Source of the DNA: Amycolatopsis thailandensis | GTDB lineage: Bacteria > Actinomycetota > Actinomycetes > Mycobacteriales > Pseudonocardiaceae | Reading direction: 5' to 3' | DNA length: 64,000 bases | Assembly: GCF_002234405.1 (NCBI RefSeq) | Contig: NZ_NMQT01000104.1 | Coordinates: 1 to 64,000, forward strand | Shown: positions 25,319-33,269 of the stretch, one piece after another | Layout: each line of letters opens with the position of its first letter | How positions within the stretch are numbered: the stretch's first letter is position 1 | Notes under the pieces: model-generated | What the model was told of the DNA's origin: nothing | Seen by the model: the letters and a program-made list of their open reading frames with translations, nothing else | Databases searched by the model: none | Position numbers and translations under genes: made by a program

Positions 25319-25398
25319 CGTCTTCGCGCACGTTGGGTTCAGATACGACGCCACTCTCAGTCGGCGCACCGGCGAGCGCGCATGGCGCACTTGGCGCC

Positions 25399-25713
25399 TC
25401 AGTGCAGGACTTTCAGTCCTACCACGCACGCCACGATCCCCACGATCAGCAGGATTCTGGCCAGCGAAACGGTTTCCGCGCCCGACCACATGCCGTAGGC
25501 GACGGTGAGGGACGCCCCGATCCCGACCCAGACGGCGTAGGCGGTGCCGACGGGGAGATCCTTCATCGCGTAAGCGAGACCCACCATGCTGGCCACCAGG
25601 GTCACCCCGAAGATCACCGACGGCGTGGGCCGGGACAATCCTTCGGATTTGCCGAGGGCGGTGGCCCACACGGCTTCCAGAACACCCGAAACGATCAGGA
25701 CAAGCCACGACAT
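25399..25713 (-). CDS. sugE: SMR-family guanidinium exporter, SugE/Gdx type
   Basis: A 104-residue four-helix membrane protein of the small multidrug resistance family. The membrane-embedded Glu is in SGVLEAVWATALG (residue ~13). The Gdx/SugE signature is present: LAYAMKDLPVGTAYAVWVGIG, split around the Lys and Pro-Val-Gly. Gdx proteins work as antiparallel dimers and exchange guanidinium for protons. The ATG at 25713 is chosen because the SugE start (MSWLVL) aligns there and GGGAG lies upstream; an upstream in-frame ATG falls inside the riboswitch. The guanidine-III riboswitch in the leader makes guanidinium the likely natural substrate. Confidence 0.95.
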   Translation of the reverse strand: MSWLVLIVSGVLEAVWATALGKSEGLSRPTPSVIFGVTLVASMVGLAYAMKDLPVGTAYAVWVGIGASLTVAYGMWSGAETVSLARILLIVGIVACVVGLKVLH

Positions 25714-25716
25714 GAC

Positions 25717-25731
25717 GCGCTCCCAGAGCGC
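25717..25731 (-). promoter_or_regulatory. Shine-Dalgarno-sequestering hairpin, expression platform
   Basis: On the minus strand GCGCTC-TGG-GAGCGC forms a 6-bp stem that buries the GGGAG ribosome site of sugE. Its 5' arm shares GCGC with the 3' end of the guanidine-III aptamer, so the two folds compete. This implies translational activation when the aptamer is bound; the mechanism is inferred from pairing only. Confidence 0.65.
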
Positions 25732-25770
25732 CGTCTTGTCGCTGGCCGGGTACGGCACCCACTCGTCCGG
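25728..25770 (-). ncRNA. guanidine-III riboswitch (ykkC-III)
   Basis: Read on the minus strand, the sequence contains the conserved blocks CCGGACGAG, GCCGTACCCGG and ACAAGACGGCGC in the right order and spacing for the guanidine-III aptamer, a compact pseudoknot of about 40 bases. It ends 14 bases before the sugE start codon. Guanidine-III riboswitches are typical of actinobacteria and sit before SugE/Gdx exporters, so motif and context agree. Confidence 0.93.
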
Positions 25771-25871
25771 GGACCTCGATCACGAGGTTCCACGACCAGG
25801 ATCGCACATCGCTCGCGCGGGGCGCCCGCGGGTTTGACGAGGATCACCACCCGGCAGGCCACTGTGGACGG

Positions 25872-27086
25872 TCAGCGGGTCAGCACCTTGGGGGCGGACC
25901 AGGCGAGCAAACCCAGTTCCAGTAAGGAGAACCCGATCAGCGCCCACGCGCTCGGCAGCCAGATCAGCGAGATGCCGACGATCAGGATGGGCAGGACCAG
26001 TCCGGCGTAGGCGGCCAGGAACAGGGCCGCGAGCACCTCGCCGCGCACCGGCGGCTCGGCTAGGGCGGCGACGGTGGCCACCGAGGCGCGGAAGCCCAGC
26101 CCGACGCCGGCGCCCGCGACGACCCCGCCCGCGAGGAACAGCCACAGCTGGGACGCGGTCACCGCGACCGGCAACGCCACCAGCCCGGTCACCATCAGCG
26201 CGAGACCGAGCCGCAGCTGGGTCCGCCTGGCCAGACCGGCGAAGACCACCTGCGCCGCGGCCGCCGCGAGAAACACGGAGAACGACGCGAAACCGGCCAG
26301 CAGCCGCGAATTCTGGTGCATTCCCTGTGCCAGCAACGTCGGCGTCAGCGCCATGAACAGTCCGGTGATCGCGAAAGCCGCGAAGGCGCCGATCGCCGCG
26401 CCGAAGAACGCGGGCCGCGCGCTCGACGGCAGGGAGACGCGCTGTGGCCGGTAGGCGGGGCGTTCCTCGGCGCGCTCTACCGTTTCCGGCACGAGCGCGA
26501 CCGCGATGGCCGAGGCGAGCAGCAAGACCAGGAAGAACACGAACGGCGTCGTGAGTGGCTCGGCCGAGTAGCTCGCGAAGATCCCGCCGAACAACGGGCC
26601 GAGCGCCAGCCCGCCCATGTTGACCACGGTCGCGATCAGTCCCGCGCGGCCGTGGTCCTCACGCGGCCGGGCGACGGCGCGCAGTTCGGACAGATGCGCG
26701 GTGGCGGTCGCGGTCAGGGCGCCGATCCCCGCACCGCCGACGAGCCTGGCCAGGATCAGCCCGGGAACGTCCGGCCACGCCAGGAAAAGCGTCGCGGAAA
26801 GCGCCTGGGTCAGGGTCGCGGCGAGGATCACCCGCCGTCGTCCCAGCCAATCGCTGACGTGACCGGCGAGATACAGGCTGCCCATCACGCCGACCGCGTA
26901 CGCCGCGAACACGATGGTCACGACGTAGGTCGGGAACCCGTCACGTTGCTGGTAGAGCACGTAGAGCGGGGTGGGAACGGTGGAGAAGGCCAGCGAGGCG
27001 GCATAGGCGGCCGCGATGACCCAGAAGCCGCGACCGTGGCTGATCCGCCGGAACGCGGGACGGGGGAGAGTGGCGCTGTTCAGCAT
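25872..27086 (-). CDS. MFS transporter, drug efflux type
   Basis: A 404-residue major facilitator with about twelve membrane segments. The inter-helix 2-3 loop motif GHVSDWLGRRRV (motif A) and LARLVGGAGIGALT are clear; FSTVPTPLYVLYQ in helix 1 is typical of the 'YcaD/inner-membrane drug exporter' branch. It probably exports a toxic compound by proton antiport. The ATG at 27086 is chosen because the protein aligns from there; the frame extends twelve codons further. It is divergent from a LysR regulator 83 bases away, which most likely controls it. Confidence 0.92.
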   Translation of the reverse strand: MLNSATLPRPAFRRISHGRGFWVIAAAYAASLAFSTVPTPLYVLYQQRDGFPTYVVTIVFAAYAVGVMGSLYLAGHVSDWLGRRRVILAATLTQALSATLFLAWPDVPGLILARLVGGAGIGALTATATAHLSELRAVARPREDHGRAGLIATVVNMGGLALGPLFGGIFASYSAEPLTTPFVFFLVLLLASAIAVALVPETVERAEERPAYRPQRVSLPSSARPAFFGAAIGAFAAFAITGLFMALTPTLLAQGMHQNSRLLAGFASFSVFLAAAAAQVVFAGLARRTQLRLGLALMVTGLVALPVAVTASQLWLFLAGGVVAGAGVGLGFRASVATVAALAEPPVRGEVLAALFLAAYAGLVLPILIVGISLIWLPSAWALIGFSLLELGLLAWSAPKVLTR

Positions 27087-27141
27087 GACTCCACTGTGAG
27101 TCCTCGGATCATCCAAGTCCAACGAACAATACTGGTCAGAG

Positions 27142-27160
27142 TTATCCGAAACTGCGATAA
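27142..27160. promoter_or_regulatory. LysR-type operator TTATC-N9-GATAA
   Basis: The perfect inverted repeat TTATC (27142-27146) and GATAA (27156-27160) with nine bases between fits the ATC-N9-GAT form of LysR boxes. It lies in the divergent gap just upstream of the LysR GTG start, as expected for autoregulation and activation of the MFS gene. Confidence 0.7.
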
Positions 27161-27169
27161 TTCCGCGTT

Positions 27170-28072
27170 GTGGAGACCCGTCAGCTGGAATGTTTCGTCG
27201 CCGTCGCGGAGGAACTCAGTTTCACCCGCGCCGCTCGACGGCTGTTCGCGGTGCAGTCCACCGTCTCGGCGACGATCCAGGCACTCGAAGCCGAGCTGGG
27301 CGTCAAACTGTTCGACCGGTCGACGAGGCGCGTCGCGCTGTCCCCGGCGGGCACGGTGTTCCTTCCCGAGGCCAAGGCCGCGCTGGAGGCCGTCGACAGG
27401 GCCCGCGAGGTGGTCGCCGACGCCTCCGCCGGCCTGCGCGGGAGCCTCCGCGTCGGCACCTTGACCAGCGTCGGCGACCTCGACCTGCCCGATCTGCTCG
27501 GCGCCTTCCACCGGCGGTACCCGCTGGTCGAGCTGCACGTCACGGTGTCGATCACCGGGTCGACAGGGCTCGCCGAAGACCTGCGCCAGGGCAGGCTCGA
27601 CGTCGCTCTGCTCGGCCTGCCGGAATCCGATCTCGCCGGGCTGGACACCAAGCTGATCGGATCGGCGCCGTTCGTCGTCGTGCTGCCCGACGGGCACCGG
27701 CTGGGCGACCGGCGATCACTGACCCTGGCTGACCTCTCGGGCGAGTCGTTCGTGGACAACCCGCGCGGCTTCGGCAACCGGGTCGCCCTGGACCGCGCTT
27801 TCGAGGCGATCGGGACCCCGCGGCGGGTCGTCGTCGAGGTCGCCGACCTGCGCGCGGTGCCCGCCTACGTGACAGCGGGACTCGGGATCGCCGTCGTGCC
27901 CGATCTCCGGTTGCTCGCCGGCGTCCGGACGATCCCGCTCGACGAACCCGGCCTCACCTGGCCGTTGACCATCGCCACCAGGGGAGAACGGCCGCCCCGC
28001 CGGACCGCCCGCCTCCTGCTCGACCTGATCGACGGCGAGGAGTTCTCCATCGCGATCCCGGTCCGGCCCTGA
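27170..28072 (+). CDS. LysR family transcriptional regulator
   Basis: A 300-residue regulator starting at GTG 27170, right after its presumed operator. The N-terminus is canonical (LECFVAVAEELSFTRAARRL, QSTVSATIQALEAELG, LFDRSTRRVALSPAG; residues 5-60). The effector-binding domain spans ~90-295, with the usual RQGRLDVALLGLPE segment. It presumably activates or represses the divergent MFS transporter in response to that pump's substrate. The short leader suggests a leaderless or nearly leaderless message. Confidence 0.95.
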   Translation: METRQLECFVAVAEELSFTRAARRLFAVQSTVSATIQALEAELGVKLFDRSTRRVALSPAGTVFLPEAKAALEAVDRAREVVADASAGLRGSLRVGTLTSVGDLDLPDLLGAFHRRYPLVELHVTVSITGSTGLAEDLRQGRLDVALLGLPESDLAGLDTKLIGSAPFVVVLPDGHRLGDRRSLTLADLSGESFVDNPRGFGNRVALDRAFEAIGTPRRVVVEVADLRAVPAYVTAGLGIAVVPDLRLLAGVRTIPLDEPGLTWPLTIATRGERPPRRTARLLLDLIDGEEFSIAIPVRP

Positions 28073-28074
28073 GT

Positions 28075-28656
28075 TCAGTCCGCCAGCAGCGTGCGGGTCG
28101 TCCTGGCCACCAGGTCGACGGTGCGTGGCGGCGGTGCTTCGCCGCGATCGAGGTGTCTCCTCACCGCCGCGTAGGGGAGGTCCACGAGGGCGAGCATTAG
28201 CTCGTCGGTGCTCCGGCCGGTCAGCGGTCGCAGCTGTCGGACGACCTTGGTGATCGCCGTGTCGAGACGGTGGCCGGCCTCATCGTTGCGGGCCCGGTCT
28301 TCCGCGCTCCAGTCGTCGACGCCGAGCGCGCGTTCGCCGCCGTAGAGCAGTTTTCCCTCGGCGGGATGCGCACGGCACCAGCGGACGACCTGGGCGGCGG
28401 CTTCGACGGCGGCCTCCGTGACCGGTTCCCGTTCGAGGGCTTCGAGATAGCCCTGCTGGAAGCTCGTCAGGGTGCGGAGCCAGACGGCGGCGAGCAGGGC
28501 CGGACGTCCGGGGAAACGATGGTAGATCGACCCGCTCGGCGCGCCGACTTCGCGGGCGACAGCCGACATGGTCACCCCGGCGACCCCTTCGGCGGCGAAG
28601 ATCCGCACGGCGGCGTCGAGGAAGTCGTCGGCGGTGTGCCGCGGTGGCCGTCCCAT
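28075..28656 (-). CDS. TetR/AcrR family transcriptional regulator
   Basis: A 193-residue repressor. The HTH occupies residues ~8-50 (DDFLDAAVRIFAAEGVAGVT, then MSAVAREVGAPSGSIYHRF). The C-terminal domain is helical with VVRWCRAHPAEGKLLYGGER, as in regulators of the YxaF/SACE-like branch. It ends two bases after the LysR gene (convergent) and starts 59 bases from the divergent SRPBCC gene. The palindrome in that gap is the likely operator, and the SRPBCC gene the likely target. Confidence 0.93.
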   Translation of the reverse strand: MGRPPRHTADDFLDAAVRIFAAEGVAGVTMSAVAREVGAPSGSIYHRFPGRPALLAAVWLRTLTSFQQGYLEALEREPVTEAAVEAAAQVVRWCRAHPAEGKLLYGGERALGVDDWSAEDRARNDEAGHRLDTAITKVVRQLRPLTGRSTDELMLALVDLPYAAVRRHLDRGEAPPPRTVDLVARTTRTLLAD

Positions 28657-28692
28657 TTTCAGAGACTATCCTCTACTATCGTTTTAGGGGAA

Positions 28693-28704
28693 GTTCTCTA
28701 GAAC
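28693..28704. promoter_or_regulatory. candidate TetR operator GTTCT-CT-AGAAC
   Basis: A 5-bp inverted repeat with two-base spacer lies between the divergent TetR and SRPBCC genes, 11 bases upstream of the SRPBCC ATG. It would block the ribosome-binding region and promoter of that gene. Support is positional. Confidence 0.5.
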
Positions 28705-28715
28705 TGGGAGGCACG

Positions 28716-29261
28716 ATGCGAGTGTGGAACAGACATTCCCGGATCGTCGGCGTGACACGAGAACAGGTCGGCGCGCTGATCGACACACTGTCCGAGGACG
28801 GCGACCGGCTCTGGCCGGTGGACGCGTGGCCGCCGATGCGGTTCGACCGGCCGCTCGGCGTGGGAGCCGACGGCGGGCACGGTCCGGTGCGGTACCGCGT
28901 CGAGTCCTACGAACCCGGCAGGTCGGTGAGGTTCCGGTTCACCGCGCCCCGCGGCTTCGACGGGTTCCACGAGTTCACGATGCGAGCGACCGAAACCGGG
29001 GACACCGAGCTCGTGCACCTCATGGTGCTGCGGCTGCGGCATCCCGCCTGGCTCACTTACCCGCTGGTGTGGCGGCCGCTGCACGACGCCTTGCTGGAGG
29101 ACTGCCTGGACCGTGCCGAGCGTGAGCTCACCGGCACGGTCCGGACACCCGCGCGGTGGGGCTTCTACGTCCGGCTCTTGCGGAACCTGATCTCCGGCAA
29201 CAGGTTCCGGCGCTTCAGGAAGAACAAGGTGCCGCCGATGAGCACGACCGCGATCAGGTAG
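28716..29261 (+). CDS. SRPBCC-fold protein
   Basis: A 181-residue protein consistent with the SRPBCC/polyketide-cyclase-like fold: RYRVESYEPGRSVRFRFT followed by GFDGFHEFTM and ETGDTELVHLMVLRL matches the beta-strand pattern of this family, and a C-terminal helix lies at ~120-140. It binds a hydrophobic ligand, unknown here. The ATG at 28716 follows GGGAGG. It is divergent from a TetR regulator. The last 97 bases overlap the opposing mannosyltransferase gene; these ~32 residues (VRLLRNLISGNRFRRF) are basic and may be a late extension. Confidence 0.85.
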   Translation: MRVWNRHSRIVGVTREQVGALIDTLSEDGDRLWPVDAWPPMRFDRPLGVGADGGHGPVRYRVESYEPGRSVRFRFTAPRGFDGFHEFTMRATETGDTELVHLMVLRLRHPAWLTYPLVWRPLHDALLEDCLDRAERELTGTVRTPARWGFYVRLLRNLISGNRFRRFRKNKVPPMSTTAIR

Positions 29262-30604
29262 CCCAGCGCGAGCGACACGGCGCCGCCGTTCGCGGGCGGC
29301 AGCAGGACACCGAACAGCGCGCTGATCCCGGCGAGGATCCACCGGCCGCGGTCGGTCGTCAGGCTGACCGCGAGCAGCGCGACCGTCCACAGGAGATACC
29401 ACGGCTGCACGACCGGGCCGAGTACCAGCATCGCGGCGAAGGTCAGCCCCGCGCCGTAAAGCGGGTGCGTCTTCTCGCGGTAGGTGAGCCACAACAGCCT
29501 GGCGCCGACGGCGAGGCCGAGGATCGCGCCGATGAGCGAGAACACCTTGATCGCGCCGTCGGTCAGGTCGGCTCCGAAGAGCTTGCCCACCCCGCCGACG
29601 AGGAAGCCGAGTTCGTTGGTCGGCGCCATCCAGCTGTGCACCTGGCCGGAAACCCCGGAGAGCACGCGGACCCAGCCGAACCCGATCCCGCTGCCGAGCG
29701 AGATCGCCACGGTGACCGCCGCGAAGCCGGCCGGCAGCCCGAGCGCCACCGCCACCCGGCCGGCGGGCGTCGCGCGGCGGAACAGGTCGACGCCGACGAA
29801 CAGCAGGCCCGCGACGGCCACGATCTTGATGTTCGCGCCCGTGCTGACCGCGATCACACCCGCCGCGATCAGCGCGGGCCGGGCCGCGCCGGTCTTCGCC
29901 GCGCCCATGAGGACCAGTTCCAGTCCGGCCACCATCAGCCCGACCATGAGGCCGTCGTTGTGCACGCCGGCCACGATGTGCCACAGCACCAGCGGGTTGA
30001 GCAGCGCCAGCCACAACGCGATCGACGGTGAGACTCCGACGCGGCGGGCGAGCCGGGGGAGCGCCCAGGCCAGGAGCGCGATCCCCGCCAGCCCCAGCAG
30101 CCGGTGCAGCAGCACTGTCGGGACGAAGGAGTCCCCGGCGACGTGGGCGATCGCGCGGGCCAGCGCGACGAACGCCGGACCGTACGGCGCGGGCGTGTCC
30201 CGCCAGTAGTGGCTGACGGCGAGCGTCACGGGCGAGTCGGCGCCGAGCGCCTCCGCCGGTCCCACGAGGTAGGTGTCGAAGCCCTTGGCCGCGATCAGGC
30301 CCTGCGCCAGATAGCTGTTGACGTCGCCGCTGAACAGCGGGCGCGCGACCAGCAGCGGCACGCACCACGAGACCGCCATCCAGTACAGCCGCCGCTCGGG
30401 CAGCCCGGCGGCGAGCCGTCCGATGCCCAGCCACGACAGCACCAGGGTGGCCATCCCGGTGACGCCCAGCGCCACCACCAGCACCGACGGCAGGCCGATG
30501 CCGGAGGTGACCAGCACCAGCACGGCGATTCCGAGGAAACCCGCCCAGTGCAACGCCGAGATGGTCAGCCCGGTCTTCTCCGGCGCGGGCAAGACGTTCT
30601 GCAT
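29165..30604 (-). CDS. MptB-like polyprenol-phosphomannose mannosyltransferase
   Basis: A 479-residue integral membrane GT-C glycosyltransferase with about twelve hydrophobic segments. It matches the MptB branch, which transfers mannose from polyprenyl-phosphomannose in an alpha-1,6 linkage for lipoglycan cores. Marks are the early outside-loop acidic motif FSGDVNSYLAQG, KGFDTYLVGP, HYWRDTPAPYGPAFV and GVHNDGLMVGLMV. The ATG at 30604 begins a short cytosolic tail. It stands alone, overlapping the SRPBCC gene tail-to-tail. Its exact acceptor is unknown. Confidence 0.9.
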   Translation of the reverse strand: MQNVLPAPEKTGLTISALHWAGFLGIAVLVLVTSGIGLPSVLVVALGVTGMATLVLSWLGIGRLAAGLPERRLYWMAVSWCVPLLVARPLFSGDVNSYLAQGLIAAKGFDTYLVGPAEALGADSPVTLAVSHYWRDTPAPYGPAFVALARAIAHVAGDSFVPTVLLHRLLGLAGIALLAWALPRLARRVGVSPSIALWLALLNPLVLWHIVAGVHNDGLMVGLMVAGLELVLMGAAKTGAARPALIAAGVIAVSTGANIKIVAVAGLLFVGVDLFRRATPAGRVAVALGLPAGFAAVTVAISLGSGIGFGWVRVLSGVSGQVHSWMAPTNELGFLVGGVGKLFGADLTDGAIKVFSLIGAILGLAVGARLLWLTYREKTHPLYGAGLTFAAMLVLGPVVQPWYLLWTVALLAVSLTTDRGRWILAGISALFGVLLPPANGGAVSLALGYLIAVVLIGGTLFFLKRRNLLPEIRFRKSRT

Positions 30605-30721
30605 GCGGCCAAACTACTCCAAGTGCGGAATCCGGTTCCGCCGATCGTCCGAGAAACCGGTTCCGACGCTTCGAGACGGCGTCCGCCGGGTACTCCACGC
30701 GCTGGAGAGGCGGTGGTGGGC

Positions 30722-31351
30722 GTGAAGAAACGCTGGGTGCGCCTCGGGGCGTTCGCCCTGGCCGGAATTCTGATCGTCGGCGCGGCTCTGCAGATCGCCG
30801 GGCTGCTGCCGAAGCTCGACCCGTTCGGAACGTCCACTGTGGACCGTTCGCAGCCTGCGGTGCTCAAGGCGGTCCGCGATCTGAGCCAGTACCACGCGGC
30901 GGTCGGCGACTACCAGGTGGTCGTCGACATCGAGAAGGACGTCAAATGGGTGCCGGCGGTCATCGCGGGGGAACGGACCCTGTTCGTGGCCGCGGGCTCT
31001 GTCGACGCGTACGTCGATTTCGGACCGCTGGTGGAGAATTCCCTCACCGTCTCGGAAGACCGGCGGTCGGTCGAGGTGCGGTTGCCCGAACCCAAGCTGG
31101 CGAAGCCCGCTTTGGACAACGAGCACAGCTACGTCTTCGGCCAGGAGCGCGGTCTGGTCGACAGGCTTTCGGCGCTGGTGTCGGTGCCGGACCAGCGGCA
31201 GTTCCACCTCGCCGCGGAGAAGCGGATCGGTGAGGCCGCGCAGCACTCCGGGCTGCTCGAACGAGCCAGGGCCAACACGAAGGCGATGCTCACCGGGCTG
31301 TTGCAGGCGCTGGGCTTCCAGGTCACTTTCACTGCCGAACCGACGACCTGA
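30722..31351 (+). CDS. DUF4230 membrane-anchored protein
   Basis: A 209-residue protein with one N-terminal membrane segment (LGAFALAGILIVGAALQIAG) and an outside DUF4230 domain. Family marks are YQVVVDIEKDVKWVPAVIAGE (in two parts), RTLFVAAGSVDAYVDFGPL, VEVRLPEPKLAKPALD, HSYVFGQERGLVDRL and a C-terminal helix ERARANTKAMLTGLLQALGF. The biochemical role of DUF4230 is unknown. The GTG at 30722 is chosen as it places the basic MKKRW just before the helix; GGTGGG precedes it. Confidence 0.88.
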   Translation: MKKRWVRLGAFALAGILIVGAALQIAGLLPKLDPFGTSTVDRSQPAVLKAVRDLSQYHAAVGDYQVVVDIEKDVKWVPAVIAGERTLFVAAGSVDAYVDFGPLVENSLTVSEDRRSVEVRLPEPKLAKPALDNEHSYVFGQERGLVDRLSALVSVPDQRQFHLAAEKRIGEAAQHSGLLERARANTKAMLTGLLQALGFQVTFTAEPTT

Positions 31352-31449
31352 CCCGCTGGGATTTATGCGAATGTGCGCGCTTTTTCCGGCCGGTCTTGAC
31401 CGGGCCGCCCTCGTGCTGGTGCGCTGGCGAGGCCGACCGGGAGGGCGCG

Positions 31450-31971
31450 ATGGTGACGAAGCCGAGAGACAAGCTGACTTACAGCGAGCCGATCGCGATC
31501 GGCGAGATCGTGATCTCGGCCGCGCCCGGCGAGGTGTACCGGCTGGTCAGTGATCCCGTCGCGATGGCGGAGTGCGCCGAGGAACTGTGCAAGGCCCGCT
31601 GGATCCGCGGCGCGACCGAGGCCCGTGTCGGGAACTGGTTCTCGGGCAGCAATCGCAACGGCCGCCGGCGCTGGGTGACCCACGCCGAGATCACCGAGGC
31701 CGAGCCAGGCCGCCGGTTCGCCTACCGGGTCCGTACCCCCTTCTTCGTGCCGATTTCCCGCTGGGAGTACGACATCACCCCCGACGGCGACGGCAGCCGC
31801 GTCACCGTGACGAACTGGCTGCGGGTGCCGGGGTGGTTCATCCCGTTCGCCATCATGATCACCGGCGAGTCCGACCGCGTCGCCACCAACCGCGCCAACA
31901 TCGCCACCACGCTGGGGCGGGTGAAGGACCGGCTCGAAGGCCGGGAGTGGCGCCGCGATCCTTGCGTTTAG
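31450..31971 (+). CDS. SRPBCC family protein
   Basis: A 173-residue protein with an SRPBCC (START-like) fold: ISAAPGEVYRLVSDPVAMAE at the first strand-helix, RWIRGATEARVGNWFSG, AEPGRRFAYRVRTP and SRVTVTNWLRVPGW. It resembles the Streptomyces polyketide cyclase/dehydrase-like group of unknown ligand. The ATG at 31450 has GGAGGGCGCG before it. The stop overlaps the end of the opposing antiporter gene by four bases. Confidence 0.9.
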   Translation: MVTKPRDKLTYSEPIAIGEIVISAAPGEVYRLVSDPVAMAECAEELCKARWIRGATEARVGNWFSGSNRNGRRRWVTHAEITEAEPGRRFAYRVRTPFFVPISRWEYDITPDGDGSRVTVTNWLRVPGWFIPFAIMITGESDRVATNRANIATTLGRVKDRLEGREWRRDPCV

Positions 31972-33236
31972 TCCTCTGAATGCGTTCCGTTGTCGGCGTT
32001 CTGCAAACCCCGGTGCTCGAGTTTGCGCATGACCGGACCGGACAGCAGACCGTGCACGAGGACCGACACCGCGATCGTGAGCGCCGTCACGCGCCAGAGC
32101 GAGTCGGCCATCGGGAAATCGCCGTGCCCCAGCGCGTAGGACAGGTAGTAGAGGCTGCCGATCCCGCGGATGCCGAAGAACGCGATCGCCGTCGCCGCCG
32201 GTCGGGTGGTACCGCCGCCGATCAACGCCAGCCCGCCGAACAACGGGCGCACGATCACGACCGCCGCGACCGCCACCAGGACCTCGACGAGCTTCAGGCC
32301 GTCGAGGAGCCCGTCGCCCAGCGCGACACCGAGGCCGAGCAAGGCCAGCGCCACGAAGAGCCGTTCCAGCTGATCCCCGAATTCGTGCAGCACGCCGTGG
32401 TACTCGTGCGACCGCTCGCTGGCGCGGATGGTCGCGGCGGCCGTGAACACCGCGACGAAACCGATGCCGCCCAGCCATTCGCACAGCGCGAAGGGCAGGA
32501 ACGCGATGGCCAGCACCACCAGTCCGTCCGAGTACTCGCCGAGGCGCAGCCGCTCGTGCCGCACCCGGAACATGAGCCAGGACAGCAAGCGCCCGCAGAC
32601 GAGGCCGACCAGGACGGCGATCGCGAGGGGAGCGAGGACCTCGGTCAGCAGCCACGGCACGGGAGACGTCGTCGCCGTTCCGGCCAGGACGAGGGCCAGC
32701 AGGACGAACGGCATCGCCAAGCCGTCGTTGAGTCCGGCCTCCGAGGTCAGCGTGAACCTGATCTCGTTGTCCGCGCCCCGCCCGTCGTCGGTATGCGGCG
32801 CGGGCACCTGGACATCGCTCGCCAGCACCGGGTCGGTCGGCGACAGCACGGCCCCCAGCAACAGTGCGGCGGCGGGGGACAGGGCGAGCGCCCACCAGCC
32901 GAGCAGGGCCACCGCGAGCACCGACAACGGCAAGGTGATCGCCAGCAGCCGCCAGGTCGAGCTCCACGACCGCCAGCCGATCAGGCGGTCGGATTTCAGT
33001 CCCGCGCCGACCAGTGACACCAGGACGCCGAGTTCGGTGATCACTTCGACGGCGCCCACATGCGACCGCGGGTCGAGGACACCCTCGCCGTAGGGATGTC
33101 CGAAGGGGAGCAGTCCGAAGAGCAGCCCGCCCAGCAGCAGGATCAGGGGCATCGACAGCGCGCGTTCGTGCAACAGGTTCGGCAGCACCGCGGCGCACAG
33201 CGCCAGAACGCCTGCCCCGGCGAGCAGTATCTCCAT
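31968..33236 (-). CDS. cation:proton antiporter, CPA1 family
   Basis: A 422-residue membrane protein with about twelve hydrophobic segments. The conserved sites are GAVLSPTDPVLASDVQV and LTSEAGLNDGLAMPFV, where the two Asp-bearing stretches form the transport core, and a late ATAIAFFGIRGIGSLYYLSYAL. It exchanges Na+/K+ for H+. The start MEILLAGAG at 33236 is chosen since the upstream eleven codons (MRPVRTGYPAR) are not family-like. It differs clearly from the antiporter at 16.6-17.8 kb. Confidence 0.93.
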   Translation of the reverse strand: MEILLAGAGVLALCAAVLPNLLHERALSMPLILLLGGLLFGLLPFGHPYGEGVLDPRSHVGAVEVITELGVLVSLVGAGLKSDRLIGWRSWSSTWRLLAITLPLSVLAVALLGWWALALSPAAALLLGAVLSPTDPVLASDVQVPAPHTDDGRGADNEIRFTLTSEAGLNDGLAMPFVLLALVLAGTATTSPVPWLLTEVLAPLAIAVLVGLVCGRLLSWLMFRVRHERLRLGEYSDGLVVLAIAFLPFALCEWLGGIGFVAVFTAAATIRASERSHEYHGVLHEFGDQLERLFVALALLGLGVALGDGLLDGLKLVEVLVAVAAVVIVRPLFGGLALIGGGTTRPAATAIAFFGIRGIGSLYYLSYALGHGDFPMADSLWRVTALTIAVSVLVHGLLSGPVMRKLEHRGLQNADNGTHSED

Positions 33237-33269
33237 GCGCGCCGGGTACCCGGTCCGGACCGGCCGCAA

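Larger units (their letters stand above)
24792..25398. other. 607-bp intergenic region rich in palindromes, no gene
   Basis: No coding frame is convincing. In order, the stretch holds a terminator hairpin after the protease, an unremarkable 180-bp stretch, a 25-bp-stem palindrome at 25050-25101, and a 21-bp-phased inverted array at 25221-25318, all annotated separately. Confidence 0.6.

Noticed and set aside
28716..29261. shorter SRPBCC gene ending before 29165
   Set aside because: No in-frame stop exists before 29259, so the long overlap must be accepted as it stands.
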